A stretch of DNA of 6,675 bases from Candidatus Zixiibacteriota bacterium (GTDB taxonomy: Bacteria > Zixibacteria > MSB-5A5 > SM1-73): the NCBI GenBank assembly GCA_029933635.1, contig JAOZNS010000151.1, forward strand, positions 1-6,675. The letters run 5' to 3'. This document shows positions 1 through 5,925 of this stretch, piece by piece. A program made the position numbers and the translations under genes. The notes beneath the pieces are model-generated. The model did not search any database. It saw nothing but the letters and a program-made list of their open reading frames with translations, and had not been told where the DNA came from. Each line of letters opens with the position of its first letter. The stretch's first letter is position 1.

Positions 1-30
1 ATGCAAAATAAACTCCAGTAAGTCCCGCAT
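1..30 (-). CDS. Possible 5' end of a gene cut by the left edge
   Basis: Reading leftwards, an ATG at 30-28 opens ten codons, MRDLLEFILH, that run off the window without a stop. The hydrophobic and charged pattern looks like a real N-terminal helix. It would start 29 bases after the stop of the DUF523 gene on the same strand, a normal operon spacing. The AGGA upstream lies only one base from the ATG, which is too close for a good ribosome site, and the frame is also open upstream, so GTG at 46-44 is an alternative start. The peptide resembles the start of KH-domain RNA-binding proteins of the KhpA type, but ten residues cannot establish that. Treat this as a placeholder for a neighbouring gene. 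Confidence 0.22.
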   Translation of the reverse strand, partial: MRDLLEFILH

Positions 31-59
31 GTCCTGCAAGTCGCGCACGAGGCTGAAAA

Positions 60-500
60 CTATCGAGAAATGACCCTCATCCCTTCTTTTTTGAACAAAG
101 CCACGGTTACCCCATCACCTTTCTTTACCACCCCTTTTCTTTTGATCTGCCCACAACCACAGGATGGACTTTTCTGCCTCATATAGGCTTTTTTGATTTT
201 AAATTTTTTGGCAATTTCTAATGAGGCATAGGCGCCCCTCAGAAGGAAGGGGGTTAAATCTTCCCCTTTTCTGCTGATGACCATGCTGGTTTTGCGTATT
301 ACATCCCTTCCATCACCCCTCAGGATCTCCGCCCCCTCCCGTGGAATGGGAAGTCCTCCTAGAACCTCCGGACAGATGGGCAAAGCTTTTTTTGCTCGCA
401 CCAGTTTTTCAACTTCATTGTCCTTTGTGGCTTTTCCATCATGCCGGCAGGGAATTCCACAAAGACATGCGGAGACCAGATACTGGATTTTGTGGCTCAT
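60..500 (-). CDS. DUF523 family protein (TudS-like, probable [4Fe-4S] protein)
   Basis: A 146-residue protein, full length for the DUF523 family. The family hallmarks are visible in order: SACLCGIPCRHDGK near residues 10-23, CPEVLGGLPIPR at 43-54, KSPSCG at 110-115 and GDGVTVALF at 128-136. The characterised member TudS (thiouracil desulfurase) binds a [4Fe-4S] cluster through three cysteines. By motif position the equivalents here are Cys12, Cys43 and Cys114; Cys14, Cys18 and Cys116 are extra. It is presumably a cytoplasmic sulfur-handling enzyme, possibly desulfurating thiolated bases, but the substrate is inferred from the family only. The start is ATG at 500, since TAA lies in frame just upstream. 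No Shine-Dalgarno is visible in the A-rich leader. It lies 20 bases beyond the terminator of the M23 gene, so it may depend on read-through or on a promoter inside that gene's 3' end. Confidence 0.9.
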   Translation of the reverse strand: MSHKIQYLVSACLCGIPCRHDGKATKDNEVEKLVRAKKALPICPEVLGGLPIPREGAEILRGDGRDVIRKTSMVISRKGEDLTPFLLRGAYASLEIAKKFKIKKAYMRQKSPSCGCGQIKRKGVVKKGDGVTVALFKKEGMRVISR

Positions 501-520
501 TGGGTTTTTCTGTGCTTAAG

Positions 521-549
521 AAACAAAAACCTCGATTGAGAATCGAGGT
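521..549 (-). terminator. Rho-independent terminator after the M23 peptidase gene
   Basis: A perfect 9-bp inverted repeat (acctcgatt at 529-537, aatcgaggt at 541-549) with a 3-base loop. On the minus strand it is followed at once by TTTTTGTTTCTT. It lies about 30 bases beyond the stop of the M23 gene, so it most likely ends that transcript. On the plus strand only a weaker pyrimidine run follows. Confidence 0.8.
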
Positions 550-578
550 CTTCTTTTCACCGTAACTGTGGTTAAGCA

Positions 579-1496
579 TCAGTTCATCACATACCTGTTG
601 GCAAGGAAATACTTAAGAGGGTTTTGCACCTGTCCCAGGCGATAAACCTCATAATGCAGATGAGGTCCGGTGGAGTAACCAGTATTTCCTACTGCTCCGA
701 TGATGTCACCTCTTTTCACCCGTTGTCCCCGCTTGACCCCGATCCGAGACAGATGTCCATAAACGGTGGTATAACGATCCAGATGCGTGATTTTAACCAA
801 TTTCCCCAAGGCTATATCCCTTCCCACAAAGCTGACGATGCCATCTGCGGTGGCATATACCGGGGTGCCGATATCAGCTGCAAGATCCACCCCGCGATGA
901 AGCTCTCGTCTTCCGGTGAATGGATTTCTCCGGATCCCAAAGCCACAACTTAAATAGCCCTCTGCAGGTTTGATGGAGGGAGTATGATCTAAGATCTTCT
1001 TTTTGTCTGACAAGATTGCATATATCTGGTCAAAGTTTTCCCGCTCGAATCGTGTCTGCCTCAAAAGTTTCTCCAGTTCAGATTCAGTCAGGGATATTTC
1101 TCCTGCCTCGGGACTCTCAGCAAATTGGGTGGTAAGCGTGGGTCCGCCCACTCCCAATTCTCTTATCTGTTCATCCACCTGTGGCAGTCCAAAGACCATC
1201 CTCACCTTCTTCTCCTTGTCGATCAACTCCTCCATCTGAACCTTCAACTCTTCTGTGACAGAATTTAGCTCATCCAACTTTTCCTGCAGATATTTGTTTT
1301 CCTTTTGCAATCGATTAAGTTTTAATTTGTCGACCACTCGGCTGGAGGCATTCAACGAGAGGAACAGATTGCTGGCCGAAAGAATAACAAAAGCGATAAA
1401 AAGAAAAAGGAAAAGATGAAAAGAGACCTTAACGGTAAAGATTTTGCCTGTTTGATGGGGAATGACCAAAACGGAAAACTTCTTCTTCAAATTCAT
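579..1496 (-). CDS. Membrane-anchored M23 family peptidase (LytM-type peptidoglycan endopeptidase)
   Basis: A 305-residue zinc metallopeptidase predicted to cut peptide cross-links of peptidoglycan on the outer face of the inner membrane. Layout: a short cytoplasmic N-terminus (1-22), one hydrophobic membrane segment (about 24-48), a charged coiled coil (about 54-98), a linker to about 175, then the M23 domain (about 177-298). The catalytic set is complete: His200 and Asp204 in HRGVD, His248 in YGHLS, and His279 and His281 in PHLHYEV. By comparison with LytM, 200, 204 and 281 bind zinc, while 248 and 279 are catalytic. It is therefore likely an active enzyme rather than a degenerate EnvC/NlpD-type activator. 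The coiled coil suggests interaction with a divisome or elongasome partner. The start is ATG at 1496 with AGGA seven bases upstream. It has its own promoter (1563-1591) and terminator (521-549). Confidence 0.93.
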   Translation of the reverse strand: MNLKKKFSVLVIPHQTGKIFTVKVSFHLFLFLFIAFVILSASNLFLSLNASSRVVDKLKLNRLQKENKYLQEKLDELNSVTEELKVQMEELIDKEKKVRMVFGLPQVDEQIRELGVGGPTLTTQFAESPEAGEISLTESELEKLLRQTRFERENFDQIYAILSDKKKILDHTPSIKPAEGYLSCGFGIRRNPFTGRRELHRGVDLAADIGTPVYATADGIVSFVGRDIALGKLVKITHLDRYTTVYGHLSRIGVKRGQRVKRGDIIGAVGNTGYSTGPHLHYEVYRLGQVQNPLKYFLANRYVMN

Positions 1497-1562
1497 TTCC
1501 TATTCCTATTAGAACTCAACGAGCAAATTCAACATGAATCCGACCTAAAATAAATTTTGCAA

Positions 1563-1591
1563 AAAATAAACCAATCGCCTTAGCTTGTCAA
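1563..1591 (-). promoter_or_regulatory. Sigma-70-type promoter of the M23 peptidase gene
   Basis: On the minus strand a perfect -35 box TTGACA (1591-1586) is followed after 17 bases by TATTTT (1568-1563), matching 4 of 6 -10 positions including the two leading bases and the last. Transcription would start near 1556, giving a leader of about 60 bases before the ATG at 1496. A TTTG lies at the downstream end of the -10 region, a feature seen in Bacteroidota-type promoters, but its spacing is one base off the TAnnTTTG pattern. Confidence 0.65.
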
Positions 1592-1653
1592 GATTTTTTT
1601 TACTTTTTAAGTCTTTTGGGATGGATGAAGGATGAGTTGGAAAACTATAGGTA

Positions 1654-1917
1654 TTACTTGATGAGAATATATTCTCTTTTGAGGATTTTGTTCACCACTT
1701 TGATAAATTTCTCCGAATTCAGATTCTGCAGGCTGTATATATGCCAATATGTCTTCTCCGGCTTTTTGTAATCAATTTTTCGTCTTCTGGGCATCCGTTT
1801 TAATCTCCCCCACTTTTCCTGAAAGGTCAGTGTGGGCAGATTAAAGGTGCCTACACTAACCTTATCGACATTCGGCTTAATTTCTGCAGTCAACTTTTTG
1901 AGCATTGGTTTATGCAA
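1654..1917 (-). CDS. Small basic hypothetical protein
   Basis: An 87-residue frame on the minus strand, very rich in lysine and arginine, with a central basic patch (KRMPRRRKIDYKK, about 40-52) and a C-terminal stretch WHIYSLQNLNSEKFIKVV (about 58-75) that looks helical. No signal peptide, membrane segment or cysteines. I do not recognise a family. The start is TTG at 1917, with AGG eight bases upstream and a TAG stop in frame nine bases before it; the ATG four codons later lacks a ribosome site at proper spacing. Mixed synonymous codons (AAG, GAG, CTG, ATC) look gene-like. No clear terminator lies between it and the M23 promoter, so it may read into the M23 gene. It could also be the tail of a decayed longer gene. 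A real gene is somewhat less likely than not. Confidence 0.4.
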   Translation of the reverse strand: MHKPMLKKLTAEIKPNVDKVSVGTFNLPTLTFQEKWGRLKRMPRRRKIDYKKPEKTYWHIYSLQNLNSEKFIKVVNKILKREYILIK

Positions 1918-2363
1918 TTGTTGTGCCTAAAAGAAAAATTGGTGAAAACTTTTCAGACCAGAGGACAAGCCCTGATTCCAGTTGAAGTTAACTCAGCCCC
2001 AGAAAATCTTTTCGACCCCTGGTAAAAATCGAACTCAAAGATCTTATGGTAAGCCCACCAGAAAGTATAGCTTTGCGTCAATACCACCATGATCAAGCCG
2101 TCTTCTTGAAATTGGTTCTTTAAAACAAAATCTTTTGATCGAGGTTAAGGATACTGTTAAGCCTGAAGAACAGGAAAAAACTCCCTTAACTTTTGTAAAG
2201 CCCACTATTTTCTGAAGGTGGAAAAGGAACTTTTGAACCGGAAACGCGATGAAAATTGAAAGAGGAAACCGCCCCCTCGCGGATTCGCAAAATCCAAACG
2301 TGCTGAAAATGTGAATTTTCACTTGATTCTTTGCATTTCTTTCCTTTCTCCCACCTTAATTAA

Positions 2364-2392
2364 AAGCTACAGAACAACCACAAACTTGTCAA
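2364..2392 (-). promoter_or_regulatory. Possible sigma-70-type promoter reading leftwards
   Basis: On the minus strand a perfect TTGACA (2392-2387) is followed after 17 bases by TAGCTT (2369-2364), which keeps only the first two and last bases of a -10 box. The -35 is part of CTTGACAAG, the same nine bases found at the M23 promoter. Downstream lie AAAGGA and, five bases later, ATG (2336) of a five-codon frame (MQRIK) whose TGA overlaps a GTG at 2322 opening a 92-codon frame. The box arrangement is suggestive, but no recognisable product follows. Confidence 0.35.
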
Positions 2393-2563
2393 GTATTTTA
2401 TTATAATATTTAACTGAAAATCTATTTTTCGAAGAAAAAAACAAAATTTGATCAATTTGATTCCCGAATCTCTAAATACTCCAACAACTTATACTCCGGT
2501 ACATACATTTACATATTTTCTTCTCAGGAAGACCTTACCTTGTATCCCAACCTCAGAAGAAGG

Positions 2564-2613
2564 ATAAGATCGGCTTTTTTGCCTTCTTAAGAAAGAAAAG
2601 TGCCGTATAAGAT
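2564..2613. repeat. Imperfect palindrome flanked by ATAAGAT direct repeats
   Basis: CGGC (2571-2574) and GCCG (2602-2605) enclose a perfect 10-base palindrome TTCTTAAGAA (2584-2593), nearly concentric with them. Direct repeats ATAAGAT (2564-2570 and 2607-2613) lie just outside; the right copy runs straight into T6, while in the left copy CGGC intervenes before T6. A separate pairing AAGAAGG (2557-2563) with CCTTCTT (2582-2588) competes with it. It lies about 200 bases upstream of the ECF sigma gene and could be an operator or an RNA fold. The function is unknown. Confidence 0.4.
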
Positions 2614-2674
2614 TTTTTCACATTTAGTTTCTGGGATTTTCAATAAGACAAAAAAATTCTAAAAACTGAACGAG

Positions 2675-2712
2675 GTTAACCTTGTCCCACTCAATCAGGG
2701 GGTAACTTTTTT
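2675..2712 (+). terminator. Hairpin plus T6: terminator or attenuator in the sigma-gene leader
   Basis: GTTA.CC....CCC (2675-2688) can pair with GGGGGTAAC (2698-2706), giving a bulged 9-bp stem and a 9-base loop, followed directly by TTTTTT (2707-2712). The left arm also contains the perfect palindrome GGTTAACC (2674-2681). No plus-strand gene lies upstream that would need terminating, so if the hairpin is real it would act on the leader of the ECF sigma transcript. The bulges make the stem only moderately stable. Confidence 0.35.
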
Positions 2713-2728
2713 CGGTTGTATTTTTTCT

Positions 2729-2734
2729 TATGAT
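2729..2734 (+). promoter_or_regulatory. Candidate -10 box before the ECF sigma gene
   Basis: TATGAT differs from the -10 consensus at one base and lies 72 bases before the preferred start. At 16-18 bases upstream there is only a T run, with no good -35 box. If this is the start site, the hairpin at 2675-2712 would lie outside the transcript. An ECF-type autoregulated promoter was looked for and not identified with confidence. Confidence 0.25.
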
Positions 2735-2805
2735 TCACTATTTTCAATTTGAAATGGTGAAACTTATTGGTAAACCACACGTATGAAAGACTGAAAGGTA
2801 TCGTC

Positions 2806-3375
2806 TTGGTAGCCGATGATGACCAGATACTGATAAAGAAAGCTTTAGCTGGAAAGGAGAACGCCTATAAGGTTCTTTTGAATAGGCACAAAGATGCTGT
2901 TTTCCGAATGATCGTTAAGATCGTGCGTAATCAAGAGGAGGCTCAAGACCTGTTACAGGAGACGTTCGTGAAGGCTTTTGGAGCCCTTTCCAGCTATAAG
3001 TTTAGTTACCGGTTCACCACCTGGCTATACAAGATTGCCGTAAACAACTGTATTGACTTCTTGAGAAAAAAGAGGTTGAACTCCTTATCTTTGGATCAGC
3101 CTGTTCCTACAGAAGATGGTGAGGTAACTATTGAACTGGCAGACTGGACTTACAATCCAGAAAAGGATTGGGCCTCCAAAAAGAGGGCTCTCTCCATAGA
3201 TTCTGCAATCCAATCGCTTCCCCAAAAATATCGGGAGGTGATCCTTTTCCGGCACAAACAAGATAAATCTTATGAGGAGATCGCTGAAGTGTTGAACATC
3301 CCGGTGGGAACGGTGAAGGCGCGGATCTTCCGAGCCAGGGAACTTTTGAAGAAGAAACTCAAATCTTTAAGATAA
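2806..3375 (+). CDS. RNA polymerase ECF-type sigma factor
   Basis: A 189-residue protein with the two-domain ECF layout. Region 2 spans about 24-92 with the core-binding segment NQEEAQDLLQETFVKAF (42-58) and the -10-recognition helix region FTTWLYKIAVNNCIDFLRKK (70-89). Region 4 spans about 133-186 with the helix-turn-helix YEEIAEVLNIPVGTVKARIF (156-175), which binds the -35 element. There is no region 1 or 3 and no C-terminal extension. I prefer TTG at 2806, because GAAAGGT sits seven bases upstream and the protein then begins VADDDQILIKKAL, as ECF factors usually do. An in-frame TTG at 2767 would add 13 unrelated residues with only a poor ribosome site. No zinc-finger anti-sigma gene follows. 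Instead two envelope proteins lie downstream on the same strand, 104 bases away, and are its likely targets or partners. Confidence 0.92.
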   Translation: MVADDDQILIKKALAGKENAYKVLLNRHKDAVFRMIVKIVRNQEEAQDLLQETFVKAFGALSSYKFSYRFTTWLYKIAVNNCIDFLRKKRLNSLSLDQPVPTEDGEVTIELADWTYNPEKDWASKKRALSIDSAIQSLPQKYREVILFRHKQDKSYEEIAEVLNIPVGTVKARIFRARELLKKKLKSLR

Positions 3376-3479
3376 AGAGAACTCAACATTCTAAAACTTT
3401 TTTATTTTTCAACCACCATTTTTGATGTTATTATGAGCCTCTGTTTTTTTGCCAATGCAAAGAAACTAAGGTTTGACGT

Positions 3480-4874
3480 ATGAGAACCCCATCTTTAAAA
3501 ATGGTCTGGCCTTTCCTTCTGGTGTTATCGGTCGCTTGGTTGGTGTTTTTAGCTCAAGCACGGATCAAGAAGCCAGCCAGGGAAACGAACGCCTCAGAGG
3601 CGGCTGAAGCCGATGAGGGCCGATTTCTTTTTGAGGCTGAAGAGATCAGCATAAGTGAAGACAAGATCTACATCCGCACCAAGGAAGGAAAGGAATTGAC
3701 GGTGGGACCTGGGGGTAAGATCCTTATCCCAACCGGAAAAGGGAAAAAGCAGATCTTATGGAAAGAAGGACCGGCGGAAGAGATAATTGTGGAGGAAGGG
3801 AAGATCAAGATAGGTGATAAGGAGATAAACTTAAGGGAATTGGAAGGGTTAGAGATTTTAGATAGCCTGAAGGCGCTGAACCTTGAGGTCTTAGATAAGA
3901 TTTCCCCCATCAGAATTCCAAAGGTGAAAGTGTCACCCCGGCTCTCTACCACCACAGAGGATATAGTTAAATTTGGGAAGGATGTGGTAGTGGAGGAGGA
4001 TGAAGAGATCGATGGCGATGTGGTTGCCGTTGGGGGTAGCATTCAGATCAAGGGGACCGTGACTGGAGATGTGGTTGCTATTGGGGGTGATGTGGAGGTT
4101 TTTGATACCGGGGTGGTGGAAGGTGATGCAGTTAGCATAGGCGGAGATGTCATAAGACGAAAGGATGGGGAAATCCATGGAGAAAAAGTAAGCGTGGGAT
4201 TCTTGGGTGGTCGTTCGATTCGATACCCACCTTGGTTCGCTCCCTTTAAATTTCCTTTCGGTTCCACCTTCTTCGGCTTTGCTCATTTTCAACCACCCGC
4301 CTTATCTTTCTTCCTCCGAATCCTCAGAGTTGCGTTTGTCCTGTTTGTGGGGATCGTGGTTATTTCCGTTTTCCCCAAACACGTGGAGAAGGTCAAGGAG
4401 AAGACCAAACATGAATTTCTAAAATCTGGCTTGGTGGGATTGGTCGCCCAGATCTTAGCCCTCCCCATATTTATTCTTTTGATCATCACCGTCATTGGAA
4501 TCCCGGTAGCACTTCTGGTCGAACCTTTGTTGATTTTGGCCGCCTTGATCTTAGGATTCACCGGAGTCAGTCTCTTCATCGGAGAGAAACTTCAGGAACA
4601 TACCAGCATGAGGTCCGACACCAAAATAATGACCCTGGTGATGGGAATATTGGCGGTGGAGGTGGTGCCTCTTTCCGCTTGGGTGATGAGAGTCTTTGGA
4701 GACATCTTCTCCCTCTTCGCCTGGATTTTCACCTTCCTGGGAATTTTGATCGTGTATATGGTGGTAACGGTTGGATTGGGTGCCTCCATCTTAACTCGGC
4801 TGGGAACTCGACCTAAGGAGATAAAGACAGCAACGGTTGCTGCCAATACAACTGGTGATGATAGCAAAAAATAA
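3480..4874 (+). CDS. Exported bactofilin-like repeat protein fused to a multi-pass membrane domain
   Basis: A 464-residue envelope protein. Residues 9-27 form a signal peptide ending in AQA, a good signal peptidase I site; there is no lipobox cysteine. Residues 45-140 are beta-rich and charged. Residues 168-241 carry four turns of a bactofilin-like beta helix: GDVVAVGG (179), GDVVAIGG (196), GDAVSIGG (215) and GEKVSVGF (234), spaced 17-19 residues apart. Five membrane helices follow (about 281-299, 318-341, 343-366, 384-402, 411-436). The basic loops 300-317 and 369-383 and the basic tail fall on the cytoplasmic side, consistent with an exported N-terminal part. Proteins of this kind are annotated as polymer-forming cytoskeletal or bactofilin-like; the role is unproven, plausibly envelope scaffolding or stress sensing. 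The start is ATG with TAAGG eight bases upstream. It is followed after 26 bases by the toastrack-like gene, so they are probably co-translated. Confidence 0.85.
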   Translation: MRTPSLKMVWPFLLVLSVAWLVFLAQARIKKPARETNASEAAEADEGRFLFEAEEISISEDKIYIRTKEGKELTVGPGGKILIPTGKGKKQILWKEGPAEEIIVEEGKIKIGDKEINLRELEGLEILDSLKALNLEVLDKISPIRIPKVKVSPRLSTTTEDIVKFGKDVVVEEDEEIDGDVVAVGGSIQIKGTVTGDVVAIGGDVEVFDTGVVEGDAVSIGGDVIRRKDGEIHGEKVSVGFLGGRSIRYPPWFAPFKFPFGSTFFGFAHFQPPALSFFLRILRVAFVLFVGIVVISVFPKHVEKVKEKTKHEFLKSGLVGLVAQILALPIFILLIITVIGIPVALLVEPLLILAALILGFTGVSLFIGEKLQEHTSMRSDTKIMTLVMGILAVEVVPLSAWVMRVFGDIFSLFAWIFTFLGILIVYMVVTVGLGASILTRLGTRPKEIKTATVAANTTGDDSKK

Positions 4875-4900
4875 CCTTTAGCCTAAAAGGAAATGAACCA

Positions 4901-5797
4901 ATGATAAAGGATTTTAAAACGGTCATTAGGTGGGGGATCATCCTTGGCGTGATGGGGATCGGGCTAGCAATTTTTAAGAATGTCTCTGGCAGAGAAAACG
5001 ATACCAAGAGAGTAACCAGGAAGATCCAACTTACCCGAGAAAAACACCTTACCGTCAAAATTGATATAGGAGCCGGAATTATCGATCTCAAAAGAAGCAA
5101 AAGCGGTGATATTCTGAACGCAGAGGTGGAATACGATCCAAGGGAAATTCAGGTTGATATAGATTATGACCGGAACAGAGATGAAGGTGAACTGCATCTT
5201 AAAAGCAAATCCAAGCATAAAGGTATAGACCTGGATGAAGAGGATAATTACTGGTATCTTGAGCTCAGCGACAAGATACCCATCAGCTTTGAAATTGATG
5301 TGGGTGCATGCGAAGCTGATTTTGACTTTACTGGACTTTTGGTGGACAGATTGGACATGGATCTGGGAGCTTCCTCCGTCGATGTCGAATTCCTAAAGCC
5401 TAATTTAGAAAAAATTTCCAAAATCAACATAGATGTGGGAGCAAGTAAGCTTATAATAAACGGATTGGGTAACGCTAACTTTGAAAGGCTTTACTTCGAG
5501 GGTGGTGTGGGAGATTTCACCTTAGACTTTTCCGGCGAGCTCAAACATGGAGCTTATGTGGATGTGGAGGTGGGGCTGGGAAAACTTACCATTCTTGTGC
5601 CAGAGGATGCGGGGGTGCAGGTCAAAAGTGAGTCCTCGTTTTTATCGTCGGTTTCCATCGATGAATGCGATTTTGATGAGATCGAAAGGGGTCTGTATGA
5701 AAATTCCAACTTCGGACAGGTAAAAAAGGAGTTGCTCTTTGATATTGAGGTGGGTTTGGGTTCCGTGGAAGTCGAATACATCAATTCCTCCCTCTAA
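4901..5797 (+). CDS. Single-pass membrane protein with LiaF/toastrack-like (DUF4097/DUF2154-like) beta repeats
   Basis: A 298-residue protein: a short basic N-terminus, one membrane helix (about 11-27) and a long acidic extracytoplasmic part. That part holds seven copies of a short strand-turn-strand motif: IDIGAGIIDL (54), EIDVGACEADFDF (131), DMDLGASSVDVEF (152), NIDVGASKLIING (176), EGGVGDFTLDF (200), VEVGLGKLTILV (222) and IEVGLGSVEVEY (282). The segment VEVGLGKLTILVPEDAGVQV resembles the C-terminal domain of LiaF, a membrane regulator of cell-wall stress, and toastrack proteins associated with PspC. I therefore infer a sensor or scaffold role in the envelope; no catalytic motif is seen. 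Two cysteines (137, 256) might form a disulfide. The start is ATG with AAAAGGA nine bases upstream; the ATG at 4893 gives only a three-codon frame. It is the last gene of the cluster and has no hairpin terminator directly behind it. Confidence 0.82.
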   Translation: MIKDFKTVIRWGIILGVMGIGLAIFKNVSGRENDTKRVTRKIQLTREKHLTVKIDIGAGIIDLKRSKSGDILNAEVEYDPREIQVDIDYDRNRDEGELHLKSKSKHKGIDLDEEDNYWYLELSDKIPISFEIDVGACEADFDFTGLLVDRLDMDLGASSVDVEFLKPNLEKISKINIDVGASKLIINGLGNANFERLYFEGGVGDFTLDFSGELKHGAYVDVEVGLGKLTILVPEDAGVQVKSESSFLSSVSIDECDFDEIERGLYENSNFGQVKKELLFDIEVGLGSVEVEYINSSL

Positions 5798-5897
5798 CAG
5801 CTTTTGTCTTTCTTTCGAATTTTGATAATCAATTTATATTTTATTTTCATATCAATACCACAATTGACCCACAATTTACTGACCATACGAAGTTTTC

Positions 5898-5925
5898 TGG
5901 TCGAGGGTGAAGCCATTCTCGACCA
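5898..5925. repeat. Perfect 8-bp inverted repeat in the convergent intergenic region
   Basis: TGGTCGAG (5898-5905) and CTCGACCA (5918-5925) are exact inverted copies around a 12-base loop. GACCA at 5881-5885 can pair alternatively with TGGTC. A smaller pair, GGATC (5950-5954) and GATCC (5965-5969), follows. No T tract follows, so it is not a standard terminator. It could belong to a dispersed intergenic repeat; a single window cannot show this. Confidence 0.45.

Larger units (their letters stand above)
1918..2766. other. Long intergenic region without a convincing gene
   Basis: About 850 bases. From 1918 to about 2330 the composition is close to that of the genes, and all three plus frames contain short protein-like runs broken by stops, for example 1912-2025 and 1976-2215 (the latter interrupted by TGA at 2090). 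This fits a decayed gene, or chance. From about 2340 to 2766 the DNA is strongly AT-rich with many A and T runs, as expected of regulatory sequence. That part holds the elements listed separately: a minus-strand promoter candidate, a palindrome with flanking repeats, a hairpin with T tract and a -10-like box. No tRNA, rRNA, CRISPR repeat or insertion-sequence end was recognised. Confidence 0.5.

Noticed and set aside
624..953. 109-codon plus-strand frame opposite the M23 domain
   Set aside because: Antisense shadow of a clearly conserved peptidase domain; no protein-like motifs.
2044..2322. 92-codon minus-strand frame starting at GTG
   Set aside because: Phenylalanine-rich product with no recognisable motif and only a coupled GTG start; not listed as a gene, though its upstream signals are reported as a finding.
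2402..2407. Perfect TATAAT on the plus strand
   Set aside because: TTGTCA lies only 10 bases upstream and there is nothing -35-like at 16-18 bases; likely chance in AT-rich DNA.
2754..2786. ATG frame of ten codons overlapping the upstream TTG of the sigma gene
   Set aside because: Too short to support, with no good ribosome site; a regulatory upstream frame is possible but unproven.
3668..4292. Overlapping minus-strand frames opposite the bactofilin-like gene
   Set aside because: Serine, threonine and proline-rich shadows of a gene with a clear domain pattern.
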